Below, one piece after another: positions 1-9,352 of a DNA stretch of 64,000 nt (its first letter is position 1; each line of letters starts with the position of its first letter). This DNA comes from Dyadobacter sp. CY261. GTDB lineage: Bacteria > Bacteroidota > Bacteroidia > Cytophagales > Spirosomataceae. The stretch is from contig NZ_JAKCPW010000001.1 in NCBI RefSeq assembly GCF_021440085.1, forward strand, positions 620,001 through 684,000. The letters are read 5' to 3'. Below the pieces are notes generated by a model that was given only the letters and a program-made list of their open reading frames with translations, was not told the DNA's origin and ran no database searches. A program made the position numbers and the translations under genes.

Positions 1-2109
1 TCAAAAGACGTGATCCGCATTGCTACCCGCGACAATTCGCTGGTGTTAGGTGTTGATAATCAAGGCCAGTTAAAACAAATATACTTCGGAAAGAGAATGG
101 ACGATTCTTTGCCCGAAAGCCTCACAGGGCAAGCAGCCAACGCATTTCCGGCCTACGGGACCAACGTTTCCGACGCAGCGCTTCGCGTTACCCACGCCGA
201 TGGTAACCTGACCACCCGCCTCGTTTATGAGCGAAATACCGTCACGAAAATCGATGCCAATGTGACCCAGACGACGGTGTTCCTGAAAGATTCCTATTAC
301 CCGCTGCAAGTAAGGCTTTGTTATAAAACTTACAAGGACCAGAATATCATCGAGCAATGGATGGAGCTGGAACACAGGGAAAAGACACCTGTCACACTCT
401 ATAATTTCGCCTCCGCTAGTTTCGCATTCCAGTCGCCCTTGCCGCATCTCAACTACTTTTATGGTGATTGGGCCAAAGAATTCAATGCGGTGGAAACGGC
501 GTTGACGGAAGGTACCAAAGTCCTCGATTCCAAACTCGGCGTGCGCACCGACCAGATGACCAACCCATCATTCCTGCTCTCCCTGAATGGCAAAATGGAT
601 GAGGACAATGGCGAGGTTTTCGCCGGTGCACTGGCCTGGCCGGGTAACTGGCAGTTCCGGTTTGAAATGGATTACCAGAAACGCCTGCAAGTGACTGCGG
701 GTATGAACCCTTTCGCGTCCCAATACCAGCTGGCTCCTAACACGGTTTTCAAAACCCCCGGGTTTCTTTTTACATTCAGCAACGAGGGCAGCGGCGAAGT
801 ATCCCGTCGTTTTCACCGCTGGGCAAGGAAGTATGGCATTAAAGACGGCTATGCTTCGCGGGATATTCTGCTCAATAATTGGGAAGCGACCTATTTCGAT
901 TTTGACGAGGCTAAACTTTCGACCATTATCAAAGATGCTTCGAGCATGGGCTTCGAGCTGTTCCTGCTCGATGACGGCTGGTTTGGCAACAAATATCCGC
1001 GCAATGGCGACAATGCGGGCCTTGGCGACTGGGAGGTGAATGCCAAAAAACTCCCGCACGGCATCCCTTACCTGATCGAACAGTGCAAACGGAACAACCT
1101 CAAATTTGGCCTTTGGGTGGAGCCTGAAATGGTAAACCCAAAGAGTGAGTTATACGAAAAACATCCCGAATGGGTGCTTACCGCGCCACACCGCGATATC
1201 GACCTCCAACGCAACCAACTGATCCTCGACCTGGCTAACCCCGCCGTGCAGGATTATGTATATGGGGTTTTGGAAAAAGTCGTGGCCGACAACAAAGGCA
1301 TCAGCTACCTGAAATGGGATTGCAACCGCTACCTGACCAATCCAGGCTCAACTTATTTGCCCAAAGACCAGCAATCGCACATATTTATCGAGTATTCCCG
1401 CGGACTGCTGAAAGTCCTCGACCGTTTTCGTAAGAAATTTCCCGACGTGACCATGATGGTATGCTCCGGCGGAGGTGGCCGGATGGATTATGCGACGATG
1501 CCGTATTTCCAGGAATATTGGCCGAGCGACAACACCGACGCCCTCGACCGCATCAAAATCCAATGGGGTGCCAACCATTTTTATCCCGCTATCGGCCTTG
1601 CCTCGCACGTATCCGTAACGCCCAACCACATGACCGGCCGCACGACGCCTTTGAAATTCCGTTTCGACGTAGCGATGTCGGGTAAGCTCGGAATGGATTT
1701 GCAGCCGGGACAGATGACACCGGAAGAGAAGGAGTTTTCCAAAAAAGCCATTCAGACCTACAAGCAAGTCCGCAACGTGGTACTTCACGGAGACCTCTAC
1801 CGACTTCAATCCCCTTATACACACGACCGTGCAGCCGTCGCATATGTAAGTGAGAAACAGGACAGTGTATTGGTTTTCAATTATCTGCAACAAAAATCGA
1901 TCTACGGCGACAACGCGGTGATCAAACTAAAAGGCCTCAAAAAAGACGCCCGCTACAAACTGACCGAAATCAACAAAAGCACATTCAGCAGGCTGGAAGC
2001 CTACGAAGGCAAAACCTTCACCGGCGAGTTCCTGATGACCAGTGGCTTACAGTTCGTCATGTACAACGAATTCGAAAGCGCGGTCGCGTTGCTGACAATG
2101 ACTGAATGA
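1..2109 (+). CDS. GH36 alpha-galactosidase, 5' end outside the window
   Basis: Retaining alpha-galactosidase of family GH36, which releases terminal alpha-galactose from galactosides. The frame is open from base 1, and the first possible start (GTG at 10) falls inside coding sequence, so the true start and probably a signal peptide lie upstream. Counting from the GTG, the catalytic nucleophile is Asp437 in LKWDCNR and the acid/base is in WPSDNTDALDR (Asp507/Asp510). LFLLDDGWFG and GLWVEPEMV are further family signatures. About 700 residues are visible, close to the usual 700-730. It heads the alpha-galactoside locus and is followed by a repeat-rich gap and the DUF5107 gene. The family is certain; the exact substrate is not. 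Confidence 0.93.
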   Translation, partial: SKDVIRIATRDNSLVLGVDNQGQLKQIYFGKRMDDSLPESLTGQAANAFPAYGTNVSDAALRVTHADGNLTTRLVYERNTVTKIDANVTQTTVFLKDSYYPLQVRLCYKTYKDQNIIEQWMELEHREKTPVTLYNFASASFAFQSPLPHLNYFYGDWAKEFNAVETALTEGTKVLDSKLGVRTDQMTNPSFLLSLNGKMDEDNGEVFAGALAWPGNWQFRFEMDYQKRLQVTAGMNPFASQYQLAPNTVFKTPGFLFTFSNEGSGEVSRRFHRWARKYGIKDGYASRDILLNNWEATYFDFDEAKLSTIIKDASSMGFELFLLDDGWFGNKYPRNGDNAGLGDWEVNAKKLPHGIPYLIEQCKRNNLKFGLWVEPEMVNPKSELYEKHPEWVLTAPHRDIDLQRNQLILDLANPAVQDYVYGVLEKVVADNKGISYLKWDCNRYLTNPGSTYLPKDQQSHIFIEYSRGLLKVLDRFRKKFPDVTMMVCSGGGGRMDYATMPYFQEYWPSDNTDALDRIKIQWGANHFYPAIGLASHVSVTPNHMTGRTTPLKFRFDVAMSGKLGMDLQPGQMTPEEKEFSKKAIQTYKQVRNVVLHGDLYRLQSPYTHDRAAVAYVSEKQDSVLVFNYLQQKSIYGDNAVIKLKGLKKDARYKLTEINKSTFSRLEAYEGKTFTGEFLMTSGLQFVMYNEFESAVALLTMTE

Positions 2110-2350
2110 CTGATGAGTGAATGAGTAAATGAGTGAATGAGTGAATGAGTGAATTTTTTGACGCGTGATGTCACCCTGAGCGGACGGCCCCGCCCGCTCA
2201 GGGCGACATTAACATTCACTCATTCAAAATTGAACCATTCAGTCATTCAGTCATTCAAATTTGAGCATTCACTCATTCAATCATTCAAAATTGAGCATTC
2301 ACTCATTCACTCATTCAGTCATTCAAAATTAGACCATTCACTCATTCAAA
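2105..2350. repeat. Octamer-repeat palindrome with GC-rich central hairpin
   Basis: The left arm (about 2105-2155) is a run of the octamer ATGAGTGA, starting at the GH36 stop codon. The right arm (about 2212-2350) carries the complementary unit (TCACTCAT, CATTCAAAATTGA and similar) many times. Between them is a stem CCCTGAGCGG (2174-2183) / CCGCTCAGGG (2194-2203), extended by ATGTC/GACAT across one mismatch. The arms can pair, so the whole gap could fold as a large cruciform or a transcript hairpin between two co-directional genes. The central stem resembles the CCCTGAGCGG-type extragenic repeat common in many genomes. A related octamer palindrome lies at 25412-25538. Confidence 0.85.
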
Positions 2351-2357
2351 ATTAAAA

Positions 2358-5300
2358 ATGAACGTATCAGCCTGGACCGAAAAGGTAACGATCCCGACTT
2401 ACCGTGCGGGGGAACCCGAGAAAAACCCGATGTTCCTTGAGAAGAGGGTTTACCAGGGGAGCAGCGGGGTGGTGTATCCGCATCCGGTGATCGAAAAAAT
2501 TTCCGACGAGAAAACCGAGCAGGAATACAATGCGGTTTTTCTGGAAAACGAATATCTGAAAATCATGATTCTGCCCGAGCTCGGCGGGCGTATCCAGCGC
2601 GCCTGGGATAAGGTGCAGCAACGTGATTTTGTATACTATAATCAGGTCGTTAAGCCTGCATTAGTGGGTTTGGCGGGACCGTGGATCTCGGGCGGGATCG
2701 AGTTCAACTGGCCGCAGCATCACCGGCCGAGTACGTTCAGCCCGGTCGATTTTTCCATTGCGGAAAATCCCGACGGCAGCAAAACGGTGTGGGTCAATGA
2801 AACGGAGATTATGTTCCGGACGAAAGGAATGGCTGGCTTTACATTGTATCCCGGCAAGGCCTACCTCGAAATCCAGGGCAAGCTATTTAACCCGACGCCC
2901 TTCCCACAAACGTTTTTGTGGTGGGCCAATCCGGCAGTGAAGGTGAATGATCACTACCAATCCGTGTTCCCACCCGATGTGTTCGCTGTTTTTGACCATG
3001 GTAAGCGGGATGTTTCTGACTTCCCCATTGCAACAGGCACTTATTATAAGGTCGATTACGCGCCAGGAACGGACATATCGCGCTATAAAAACATTCCTGT
3101 GCCGACTTCCTACATGGCCATCCAGTCACAATACGACTTTATGGGCTGCTATGAGCACGACACCCAGGCGGGTATGCTGCATGTGGCCGATCACCACGTA
3201 TCGCCGGGTAAAAAGCAATGGACCTGGGGCAACGGTGATTTCGGCTTTGCCTGGGACCGCAACCTTACCGACGAGGATGGTCCGTACATCGAACTTATGA
3301 CAGGCATGTTCACCGACAACCAGCCCGATTTCTCCTGGCTCCAACCCAACGAGGGCAAGACTTTCGAGCAGTATTTCATGCCTTATGCTAAAATCGGCGT
3401 CGTCAAAAATGCGAGTAAGGAAGCTGCATTGAATATGGAATTTGCTGATAATGAGGTGTATATAAAAGTTTACGCTACTGGTGTTTACGAAAGTGCTTCC
3501 ATTGTTTTGCTTAAAAATGGCGAGCAAGTAGCAACTTTCACATCTACGATCTCACCGGCCGCCGTTTTCGAAACAACCGTAAAAGCTGACGATACATCCA
3601 AACCTGAGCTTTGGAAACTAATAGTCGCCGATAGGGAGGGCAACGAGCTGATCAGCTGGCAACCGGAAGCGGCTGGTATCGAACGGGAAATTCCCAAAGC
3701 GGCTACTGCCGCGAAAGCGCCTGCCGATGTGGAGCAAATGGAAGAACTTTTCCTGAACGGGCTACATCTGGAACAGTACCGGCATGCCACATTCCGGCCG
3801 GAGGATTATTATGAGGAAGGTTTGAGAAGAAGTCCCGAAGATGTACGCTGCAACAATGCCATGGGCCTTTTGCTGCTTCGTCGCGGGAAGTTTGCCAAGG
3901 CGCAACCCTTCTTCGAACGCGCCGTTGCAACCCTGCTGAAACGCAATCCAAACCCGTATGATGGTGAGCCGCATTATAACCTGGGGCTTTCGCTGTTTTT
4001 TCAACAAAAATACCAGGCCGCCTACGACACATTTTTTAAAGCCACCTGGAACGACGCTTTTCAGCACAGCGCATTTTTGTTTCTTGCCCGCATTGCTTCG
4101 CACCAGCAAAGGTGGGCAGAAGCATTGAAACTGGTGGAAAAATCGATAATACGAAACTATCACAGCCCGTCGGCGAGGCATTTGAAGACTGCTTTATTGC
4201 GCAAAACAGGCCAATATCACGAAGCCATTACATTAGCGAAGGAATCGCTTGACATCGACCGCTTTAATTTCGGGTGCCTGCTCGAATGGTATTGGATTGA
4301 AAAAGAGGAGAATGTCGAAAATGCAACACTGATCGACTTGCTGAAAGAAAGAATGCGCGGCGCATTGCAGAATTACCAGGAGTTGGCGCTAGCCTATGCC
4401 CACGCTGGCTTGTACACGGAGGCGGGAAAGGTTTTGGGGTATTATAAAAACAATGAAACCGAGGCTTCTCTGCTCGTTGATTACTATCTGGGTTGGTTCG
4501 CTATGCAAAGCGCTGATGCTGAGAAAGCAGTAATCCATTACAAAAATGCGGCGGCATCAAGCCCAGCATTCTGTTTCCCGAACAAGATAGAGGAAGTGAC
4601 AATCCTGCAAAATGCGATCGCATTGAACCCCTCGGACGGTCATGCGCATTATCTGCTGGGGAATTTGTGGTATGATAAAAGACAATATCCCGAAGCCATC
4701 GCCGCCTGGGAAGCCGCTATTACGCTGTCGCCTAACTTTGCGACGCCTTATCGCAACCTTTCGCTGGCCTATTACAACAAATTGGGTAAAAAGCAGGAGG
4801 CATTAAGGTTACTCGAAAAGGCATTTGCATTGGACAACACCGATGCCCGCGTGCTGATGGAGCTCGATCAGCTTTATAAAATATTAAACAAAACGGCGGA
4901 GGAAAGGCTGGCATTGCTGAACCAGTACCGGGCGCTTGTGAATGACCGAGACGATTTGTACCTGGAACGCGTGACTTTGTTGAACAGTGTTTTCCAATAT
5001 GAGGAAGCAAAGGTGCTACTGGCTGCCCGGAAATTCCATCCCTGGGAAGGCGGGGAAGGCAAAGTGCTCGGCCAGTTCCTGCTATGCCATATTGAGCTGG
5101 CGAAGCAGGCTATCGAAGCCCAGGAATTTGAAAGCGCATTGGCATTGCTGCATGCGACGAGAACTTATCCGGAAAACCTTGGAGAAGGCAAAATCTATGG
5201 CACGCAAGAGAATGACATTGATTACCTGAGTGGCCTGGCCTACGCTGGCTTGCAGGACGGAGAACAAGCCGTTGCATACTTCAAAAAGGCGACCGTGGGC

Positions 5301-5693
5301 ATCAGCGAGCCGGTACAGGCGATTTACTACAACGACCAGCAGCCCGACAAGATATTTTACCAGGGCCTCGCATGGCTCAAACTCGACGCCCCGGAAAAGG
5401 CGCGCGCAAACTTCGAACGGTTCGTGCAGTTTGGTGATTCGCACCTCGGCGACCAGATCCGCATTGACTACTTCGCGGTTTCGTTGCCCGATATGCTCGT
5501 GTTCGATGCCGATCTTAACCTACGAAACCGGGTGCATTGCCTGTATTTGAAAGGACTGGGTTACCTTGGGCTTGGCGAGTACGAAACGGCCAGGGCATTG
5601 CTGGAAGAGGTGGTTGCATTGAATGCAAACCATCAGGCAGCGGCCTCGTACCTAAGAATGTGGTCATTTTTCGAGCCATTACATTTTATCTAA
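2358..5693 (+). CDS. DUF5107 domain protein with C-terminal TPR array
   Basis: A large protein (1111 residues) without a signal peptide, so probably cytoplasmic. Residues about 30-345 form a DUF5107 domain, a beta-rich fold resembling sugar-mutarotase or glycosidase sandwich domains, with conserved stretches such as LPELGGRIQRAW, SGGIEFNWP and FLWWANPAVKV. A short beta linker follows. From about residue 475 to the end there is a long array of tetratricopeptide repeats. Proteins of this architecture are common in Bacteroidota carbohydrate loci, but I know of no firmly assigned reaction. Its place between GH36 and the galK remnant suggests a role in intracellular galactoside handling. The galK remnant begins 3 bp after its stop, which indicates an ancestral operon. 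Confidence 0.85.
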   Translation: MNVSAWTEKVTIPTYRAGEPEKNPMFLEKRVYQGSSGVVYPHPVIEKISDEKTEQEYNAVFLENEYLKIMILPELGGRIQRAWDKVQQRDFVYYNQVVKPALVGLAGPWISGGIEFNWPQHHRPSTFSPVDFSIAENPDGSKTVWVNETEIMFRTKGMAGFTLYPGKAYLEIQGKLFNPTPFPQTFLWWANPAVKVNDHYQSVFPPDVFAVFDHGKRDVSDFPIATGTYYKVDYAPGTDISRYKNIPVPTSYMAIQSQYDFMGCYEHDTQAGMLHVADHHVSPGKKQWTWGNGDFGFAWDRNLTDEDGPYIELMTGMFTDNQPDFSWLQPNEGKTFEQYFMPYAKIGVVKNASKEAALNMEFADNEVYIKVYATGVYESASIVLLKNGEQVATFTSTISPAAVFETTVKADDTSKPELWKLIVADREGNELISWQPEAAGIEREIPKAATAAKAPADVEQMEELFLNGLHLEQYRHATFRPEDYYEEGLRRSPEDVRCNNAMGLLLLRRGKFAKAQPFFERAVATLLKRNPNPYDGEPHYNLGLSLFFQQKYQAAYDTFFKATWNDAFQHSAFLFLARIASHQQRWAEALKLVEKSIIRNYHSPSARHLKTALLRKTGQYHEAITLAKESLDIDRFNFGCLLEWYWIEKEENVENATLIDLLKERMRGALQNYQELALAYAHAGLYTEAGKVLGYYKNNETEASLLVDYYLGWFAMQSADAEKAVIHYKNAAASSPAFCFPNKIEEVTILQNAIALNPSDGHAHYLLGNLWYDKRQYPEAIAAWEAAITLSPNFATPYRNLSLAYYNKLGKKQEALRLLEKAFALDNTDARVLMELDQLYKILNKTAEERLALLNQYRALVNDRDDLYLERVTLLNSVFQYEEAKVLLAARKFHPWEGGEGKVLGQFLLCHIELAKQAIEAQEFESALALLHATRTYPENLGEGKIYGTQENDIDYLSGLAYAGLQDGEQAVAYFKKATVGISEPVQAIYYNDQQPDKIFYQGLAWLKLDAPEKARANFERFVQFGDSHLGDQIRIDYFAVSLPDMLVFDADLNLRNRVHCLYLKGLGYLGLGEYETARALLEEVVALNANHQAAASYLRMWSFFEPLHFI

Positions 5694-5696
5694 ACC

Positions 5697-5917
5697 ATGC
5701 ACACCATTTCCAGGGACGATCTGACACAACTCTTTCAACCTGTTTTTGAAAGCACACCGGACCTGATCCTCCGGTCGCCGGGGCGGATGAACCTCATCGG
5801 TGGGCATACCGATTACAACAATGGCTTTGTACTCCCCGCAGCGATCACCAAAAGATGGACAAAATTATGGAAGCCTATCATGTTGTAGCCGACGATAGCA
5901 CGTCGCTCTTGTGATGC
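5697..5917 (+). pseudogene. galK: Galactokinase remnant (5' end only)
   Basis: The first about 50 codons encode an evident galactokinase N-terminus: a leader, then [19 protein letters not shown] and FVLPAAITK. After that the frame is lost and stops at 5886-5888; a second frame stays open from 5854 to a TGA at about 5911-5913. A normal GalK is about 380 residues, so more than 80 percent is missing. The signature normally reads GEHTDYN, and the galactose-contacting Glu is Gly here, a second sign of decay. The fragment starts 3 bp after the DUF5107 gene and is followed by the permease. GalK phosphorylates galactose in the Leloir pathway; this copy cannot. Confidence 0.88.
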
Positions 5918-5963
5918 TCAAAAGCCATTTGAAATACAAAACAAAACCTGACCCAGAAACCTT

Positions 5964-7316
5964 ATGAATGAGGCTCCCGCATACAACAGTTCCTACATCC
6001 TGGGCATTTCCCTGATCTCCGCCCTGGGTGGTTATCTTTTTGGCTTCGATTTCGCGGTGATCGCCGGAGCGCTGCCGTTTTTGCAGCAGCAATTCGGGCT
6101 TACGGTCTACTGGGAAGGCTTCGCCACGGGTAGTCTCGCATTGGGCGCGATATTGGGCTGCATTGTCGCAGGTTCAGTATCGGAGCGTTACGGAAGGCGT
6201 CCGGGTTTGCTGCTGGCCGCAGCGATCTTTGGCATATCCTCCATCGCCATGGCCCTCGCGCCGGATCGGAATGCATTCATTGCATTCCGGTTTGTAGCCG
6301 GTATCGGTGTGGGGATGGCTTCGATGCTTTCGCCGGTTTACATTGCGGAAATCGCCCCGGCGCATCTGCGCGGGCGAATGGTTGCGATCAACCAGCTTAC
6401 GGTTGTGATCGGTATCCTGGTCACTAACCTGGTCAATTACAGCCTTCGCAACCATGGCGACGATGCCTGGCGATGGATGTTCGGGCTGGGGGCCGTGCCG
6501 TCGCTGTTTTTTGTGATCGGCGCATTCTTTTTGCCCGAAAGTCCGAGGTGGCTGGCCATGGTAGGCCGGACGGAACAGGCGGCGAAAGTGCTTGGTAAAA
6601 TCGGGAACAGAGCTTATATGGAGGAAGGTTTGGGTAAAATCCGTGAATCGATGGGAGGCAGTTCAGCGAAGGGCGGTACGCCGCGCGCAAGTTATGCGGA
6701 TCTTTTCAAGAAAGCGATGCTACCGGTTGTGCTCACGGGCATTGTGCTGGCTGTTTTTCAGCAGCTTTGCGGGATTAACGTCGTTTTTAATTACACCCCT
6801 AAAATCTTCCAGAGCGTCGGTGTGTCGCAGGACGGCCAGCTTTTGCAGACGATTTTTATTGGTGGTATCAACCTCCTGTTCACCATTGCGGCGATGTTGC
6901 TCGTGGATAAACTGGGACGTAAGCCGCTGATGCTTATCGGTGCGGGCGGGCTGGCGGTGCTTTATATCGTGGTGGCTGTTATGCTCGGTAAAGGCTCGCC
7001 GGATGTGGCCTGGTTCCTGCTCGCGGCGATCGGCATTTACGCGATGACGCTCGCACCGGTTACCTGGGTTTTGATCTCCGAAATATTTCCCAACCAGATC
7101 CGTAGCCAGGCTTCAACAGTGGCGGTACTATGTCTCTGGGCGGCCTATTTCGTCCTCGTTTTTACATTCCCCATTCTTTTTGAAAAATTCAAGGACTACA
7201 CGTTTTATATCTATTCGGCCATTTGCTTTGCGGGGCTTGCATTTACCTGGCTGAAAGTCAGGGAGACGAAGGGCAAAACGCTGGAAGAGATCGGTGACGT
7301 TTTTAGTGTACATTAA
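5964..7316 (+). CDS. MFS sugar:proton symporter (sugar porter family)
   Basis: An inner-membrane transporter of 450 residues with 12 predicted transmembrane helices, of the XylE/GalP/AraE type. Visible signatures are GGYLFGFDFAVIAGAL in helix 1, the loop 2-3 motif RYGRRP (75-80), RGR at 136-138, PESPRWL (191-197) and the C-terminal RETKGKTLEEI (433-443). It lies between the galK and galT remnants, which points to galactose or another hexose as substrate. The start is the ATG after a short gap; no strong ribosome-binding site is seen. It appears intact although both neighbouring Leloir genes are destroyed, so import may still serve a kinase encoded elsewhere. Confidence 0.92.
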   Translation: MNEAPAYNSSYILGISLISALGGYLFGFDFAVIAGALPFLQQQFGLTVYWEGFATGSLALGAILGCIVAGSVSERYGRRPGLLLAAAIFGISSIAMALAPDRNAFIAFRFVAGIGVGMASMLSPVYIAEIAPAHLRGRMVAINQLTVVIGILVTNLVNYSLRNHGDDAWRWMFGLGAVPSLFFVIGAFFLPESPRWLAMVGRTEQAAKVLGKIGNRAYMEEGLGKIRESMGGSSAKGGTPRASYADLFKKAMLPVVLTGIVLAVFQQLCGINVVFNYTPKIFQSVGVSQDGQLLQTIFIGGINLLFTIAAMLLVDKLGRKPLMLIGAGGLAVLYIVVAVMLGKGSPDVAWFLLAAIGIYAMTLAPVTWVLISEIFPNQIRSQASTVAVLCLWAAYFVLVFTFPILFEKFKDYTFYIYSAICFAGLAFTWLKVRETKGKTLEEIGDVFSVH

Positions 7317-7317
7317 T

Positions 7318-7643
7318 ATGAATGTATTCGATCTGACTGAACATCCGCACAGACGGCACAACCCGCTTATCGGCGACTCGATACCGGTTTCGCCCCACCG
7401 TGCAAAACGACCCTGGCAGGCAACAGGGGAGCGTCCCGTGCTGCGGGCGGATGGCAAAACCTATCCCGGCTGGAATTCCATGTGCATTATTATCCACCGC
7501 TGCTGCGTTCTGCCACTGTTAAGAAATTTATGGTCGGTTACCAGCTCATGGGTAACCCGCAGCGTGGCATTACGCCTGAGGTAAGCGCGGAGCGTTTGCG
7601 GGCATTAGTTGCAAACCGGGAGCCGGTTGCTAAATTGGATTGA
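7318..7643 (+). pseudogene. galT: Galactose-1-phosphate uridylyltransferase remnant, internal deletion and frameshift
   Basis: The ATG at 7318 opens a classic GalT N-terminus ([17 protein letters not shown], then [11 protein letters not shown]). From 7476, in another frame, comes an equally clear GalT C-terminus ([30 protein letters not shown], then [12 protein letters not shown]) ending at the TGA at 7641-7643. The two ends join after about 50 codons, whereas the full enzyme has about 350 residues. The zinc-binding and HPH active-site regions are therefore gone. The remnant starts 1 bp after the permease stop and overlaps the region just before the AraC gene, which marks its original operon position. 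Confidence 0.92.
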
Positions 7644-7668
7644 AAATCAACCGAAGCGGAGATCGCGG

Positions 7669-8571
7669 ATGAAAGAAAAAGCAACAAGAAAGCGGGAAGG
7701 TTTTGAGGGACAGCGTCTTATCGTGCTGCCCCGGAAGGTTCAGAATGAGTTCCTGGTCGACGACCCGATCACCAGGCAGATCTACATTACCGATATAGGC
7801 TATTATCCTAAGGCGCAGTTTCATTATGTGGAGCGGCCGCAGGGGATCAGCCAGCATATCATCATTTACTGTATCAACGGCCACGGCTGGGTGGAGATCG
7901 ATAAAAAGAAAATCGAGGTAGCTCCATCGCAGTTTATCGCCATTCCGGCTAACACCCCACACCGCTACGGCTCGGCCACAGACGATCCCTGGACCATTTA
8001 CTGGATTCATTTCAAGGGCCAGACCGCCGGCTATATCGTGGACCTGATCCTCAAAAATGCCAAAAATTACAAGCCTACATTAGCCTATAATGCCAACAGG
8101 ATTAAGCTGTTTGAAGAGATTTATACCAATCTTGAAAAGGGTTACAGCGCCGATACGCTACGGTACGTGAATATGACCTTTTCGCATTTCCTGTCCTCAT
8201 TGCTTTACGAAGACAAGTTCAACAACCTCGAAGCGGCGCAGGAAAACCACGTCGTAGCACTTACCATCGACCTCATGCAAAAACGTATCGGCGACGTGAT
8301 CAGTCTTAATGAATTCGCTTCCTTTGCGAACCTCTCAGTATCTCATTTCTCCGTCCTCTTCCGCAGCAAAACCGGCTATTCGCCCATTGAATATTTTAAC
8401 CATCTGAAGATACAGAAAGCTTGTCAATACCTTACGTTTACTAAAATGAGTATCAAGGAAATGGCTATTATGCTGGGGGTAGAGGACCAATATTATTTTT
8501 CGAGGATGTTTTCGAAGCTGATGGATATTCCTCCGACGGAGTATCGGAAGCGGAATATGGTAAATGCGTAA
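7669..8571 (+). CDS. AraC family transcriptional regulator (sugar-sensing type)
   Basis: A 300-residue regulator. The N-terminal cupin-like AraC-binding domain includes QHIIIYCINGHGWVEI and FIAIPANTPHRYG. The C-terminal double helix-turn-helix (about residues 195-295) includes LNEFASFANLSVSHFSVLF and SIKEMAIMLGVEDQYYFSR. I place the start at the ATG at 7669; the frame is open 20 codons further up, but that stretch lies within the galT remnant. It is the only local regulator in the alpha-galactoside locus and so the leading candidate to bind the 21-bp-spaced ATCCAT repeats before galM, the GH27-like gene and susC. AraC dimers are known to bind direct half-sites two helical turns apart. The inducer is unknown, probably galactose or a galactoside. 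Confidence 0.9.
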   Translation: MKEKATRKREGFEGQRLIVLPRKVQNEFLVDDPITRQIYITDIGYYPKAQFHYVERPQGISQHIIIYCINGHGWVEIDKKKIEVAPSQFIAIPANTPHRYGSATDDPWTIYWIHFKGQTAGYIVDLILKNAKNYKPTLAYNANRIKLFEEIYTNLEKGYSADTLRYVNMTFSHFLSSLLYEDKFNNLEAAQENHVVALTIDLMQKRIGDVISLNEFASFANLSVSHFSVLFRSKTGYSPIEYFNHLKIQKACQYLTFTKMSIKEMAIMLGVEDQYYFSRMFSKLMDIPPTEYRKRNMVNA

Positions 8572-8634
8572 GGGGGGGCGAGGGCTGTCAGTGACTTGAA
8601 TGACTGGCGAGTTCGATACGGATTTGAATTAGTA

Positions 8635-9159
8635 TTACGACGGTATTGATGGTCGAAAGTAATTCAAGTCGAAGTACATCAGCTTGGTGTCTTTGTCCGA
8701 CTTGTCGTTTGACAACTCGACAAAACCGTTCTTGCTGTAAAAATTAACCGATTGCAAGTATGCGTCAACCAGCAGAAATCGGCACCCCGTCTTGTTATTT
8801 TTCAGAAATAGATATTTGATGTATTCGAGCATCCTGTTTCCAAAGCCACCCCGCTGAAACTTTTTATCAATTGCGAGCCGCCCAATTTTTACTGCGGGGT
8901 AACTATTCCTTCGTTTCGGATAAGGTACTGAATCTTTGATCTTCCTCCATTTGTCGGTATCGCCCTTACAAATGCGGTCATTGGAAACGCAGAAAAAGCC
9001 GACTATGTCTTCATCGACTTCCAGAAGGTAGCTTACAGCCAAAAGGTGAGTCTGATAGAGTTTTGCGTCACGGCGAATAAAGTCATTGAGATCATTATCA
9101 GCGCAATCAAACTAGTCCAAATTGTAATCGGGTCGTAGCCTAACAAATCTCTGATTCAT
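8635..9159 (-). pseudogene. GNAT-family toxin-like acetyltransferase with in-frame stop
   Basis: Reading from the ATG at 9159, 15 codons (MNQRFVRLRPDYNLD) are followed by a TAG at 9114-9112. The same frame then continues with FDCADNDLNDFIRRDAKLY and the acetyltransferase core (IGRLAIDKKFQRGGFGNRML, the acetyl-CoA loop) to 8635. Family members normally run through the position of the stop, so one substitution appears to have split the gene. Re-initiation at a TTG (9042) would give a 135-residue product lacking the first strand. The ATG overlaps the end of the upstream antitoxin-like gene by 20 bp, the usual arrangement for acetyltransferase toxins that act on aminoacyl-tRNA. A sequencing error remains possible. 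Confidence 0.75.
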
Positions 9160-9328
9160 TATTTGAGTTCCTAGTCATAAAGGGTGACGAGAAAGATTCG
9201 AAATTCTTTTTGAGGGCTTCCAGCTCCTCAGGTGTCGCCCTTTCATTCCTGTTTTCATACAACTGCGCCTCAAATTTCTTCCACTCGCGCTTGCTCAACA
9301 CCGGGGTTTCTTCAATAGGTCTTGCCAT
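9140..9328 (-). CDS. Small antitoxin-like protein upstream of a GNAT
   Basis: A 62-residue charged protein beginning MARPIEETPVLSKREWKKF and rich in Glu and Lys, resembling the small helical proteins that precede GNAT toxins in Bacteroidota. I chose the ATG at 9328 because AAAGGA lies just before it and because the longer alternative (9355) would begin inside the promoter -7 box. Its 3' end overlaps the GNAT start, indicating translational coupling. By analogy it would bind and neutralise the acetyltransferase and repress the operon. With the toxin apparently broken, it may be left without a function. The family assignment is by pattern, not by search. Confidence 0.7.
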   Translation of the reverse strand: MARPIEETPVLSKREWKKFEAQLYENRNERATPEELEALKKNFESFSSPFMTRNSNNESEIC

Positions 9329-9352
9329 GGTTTCCTTTGTTAATGTTGAACA

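Noticed and set aside
2149..2355. Open frame of 68 codons across the octamer repeats
   Set aside because: It is made only of repeated HS/SFTH-type residues produced by the octamer array, with no protein-like composition.
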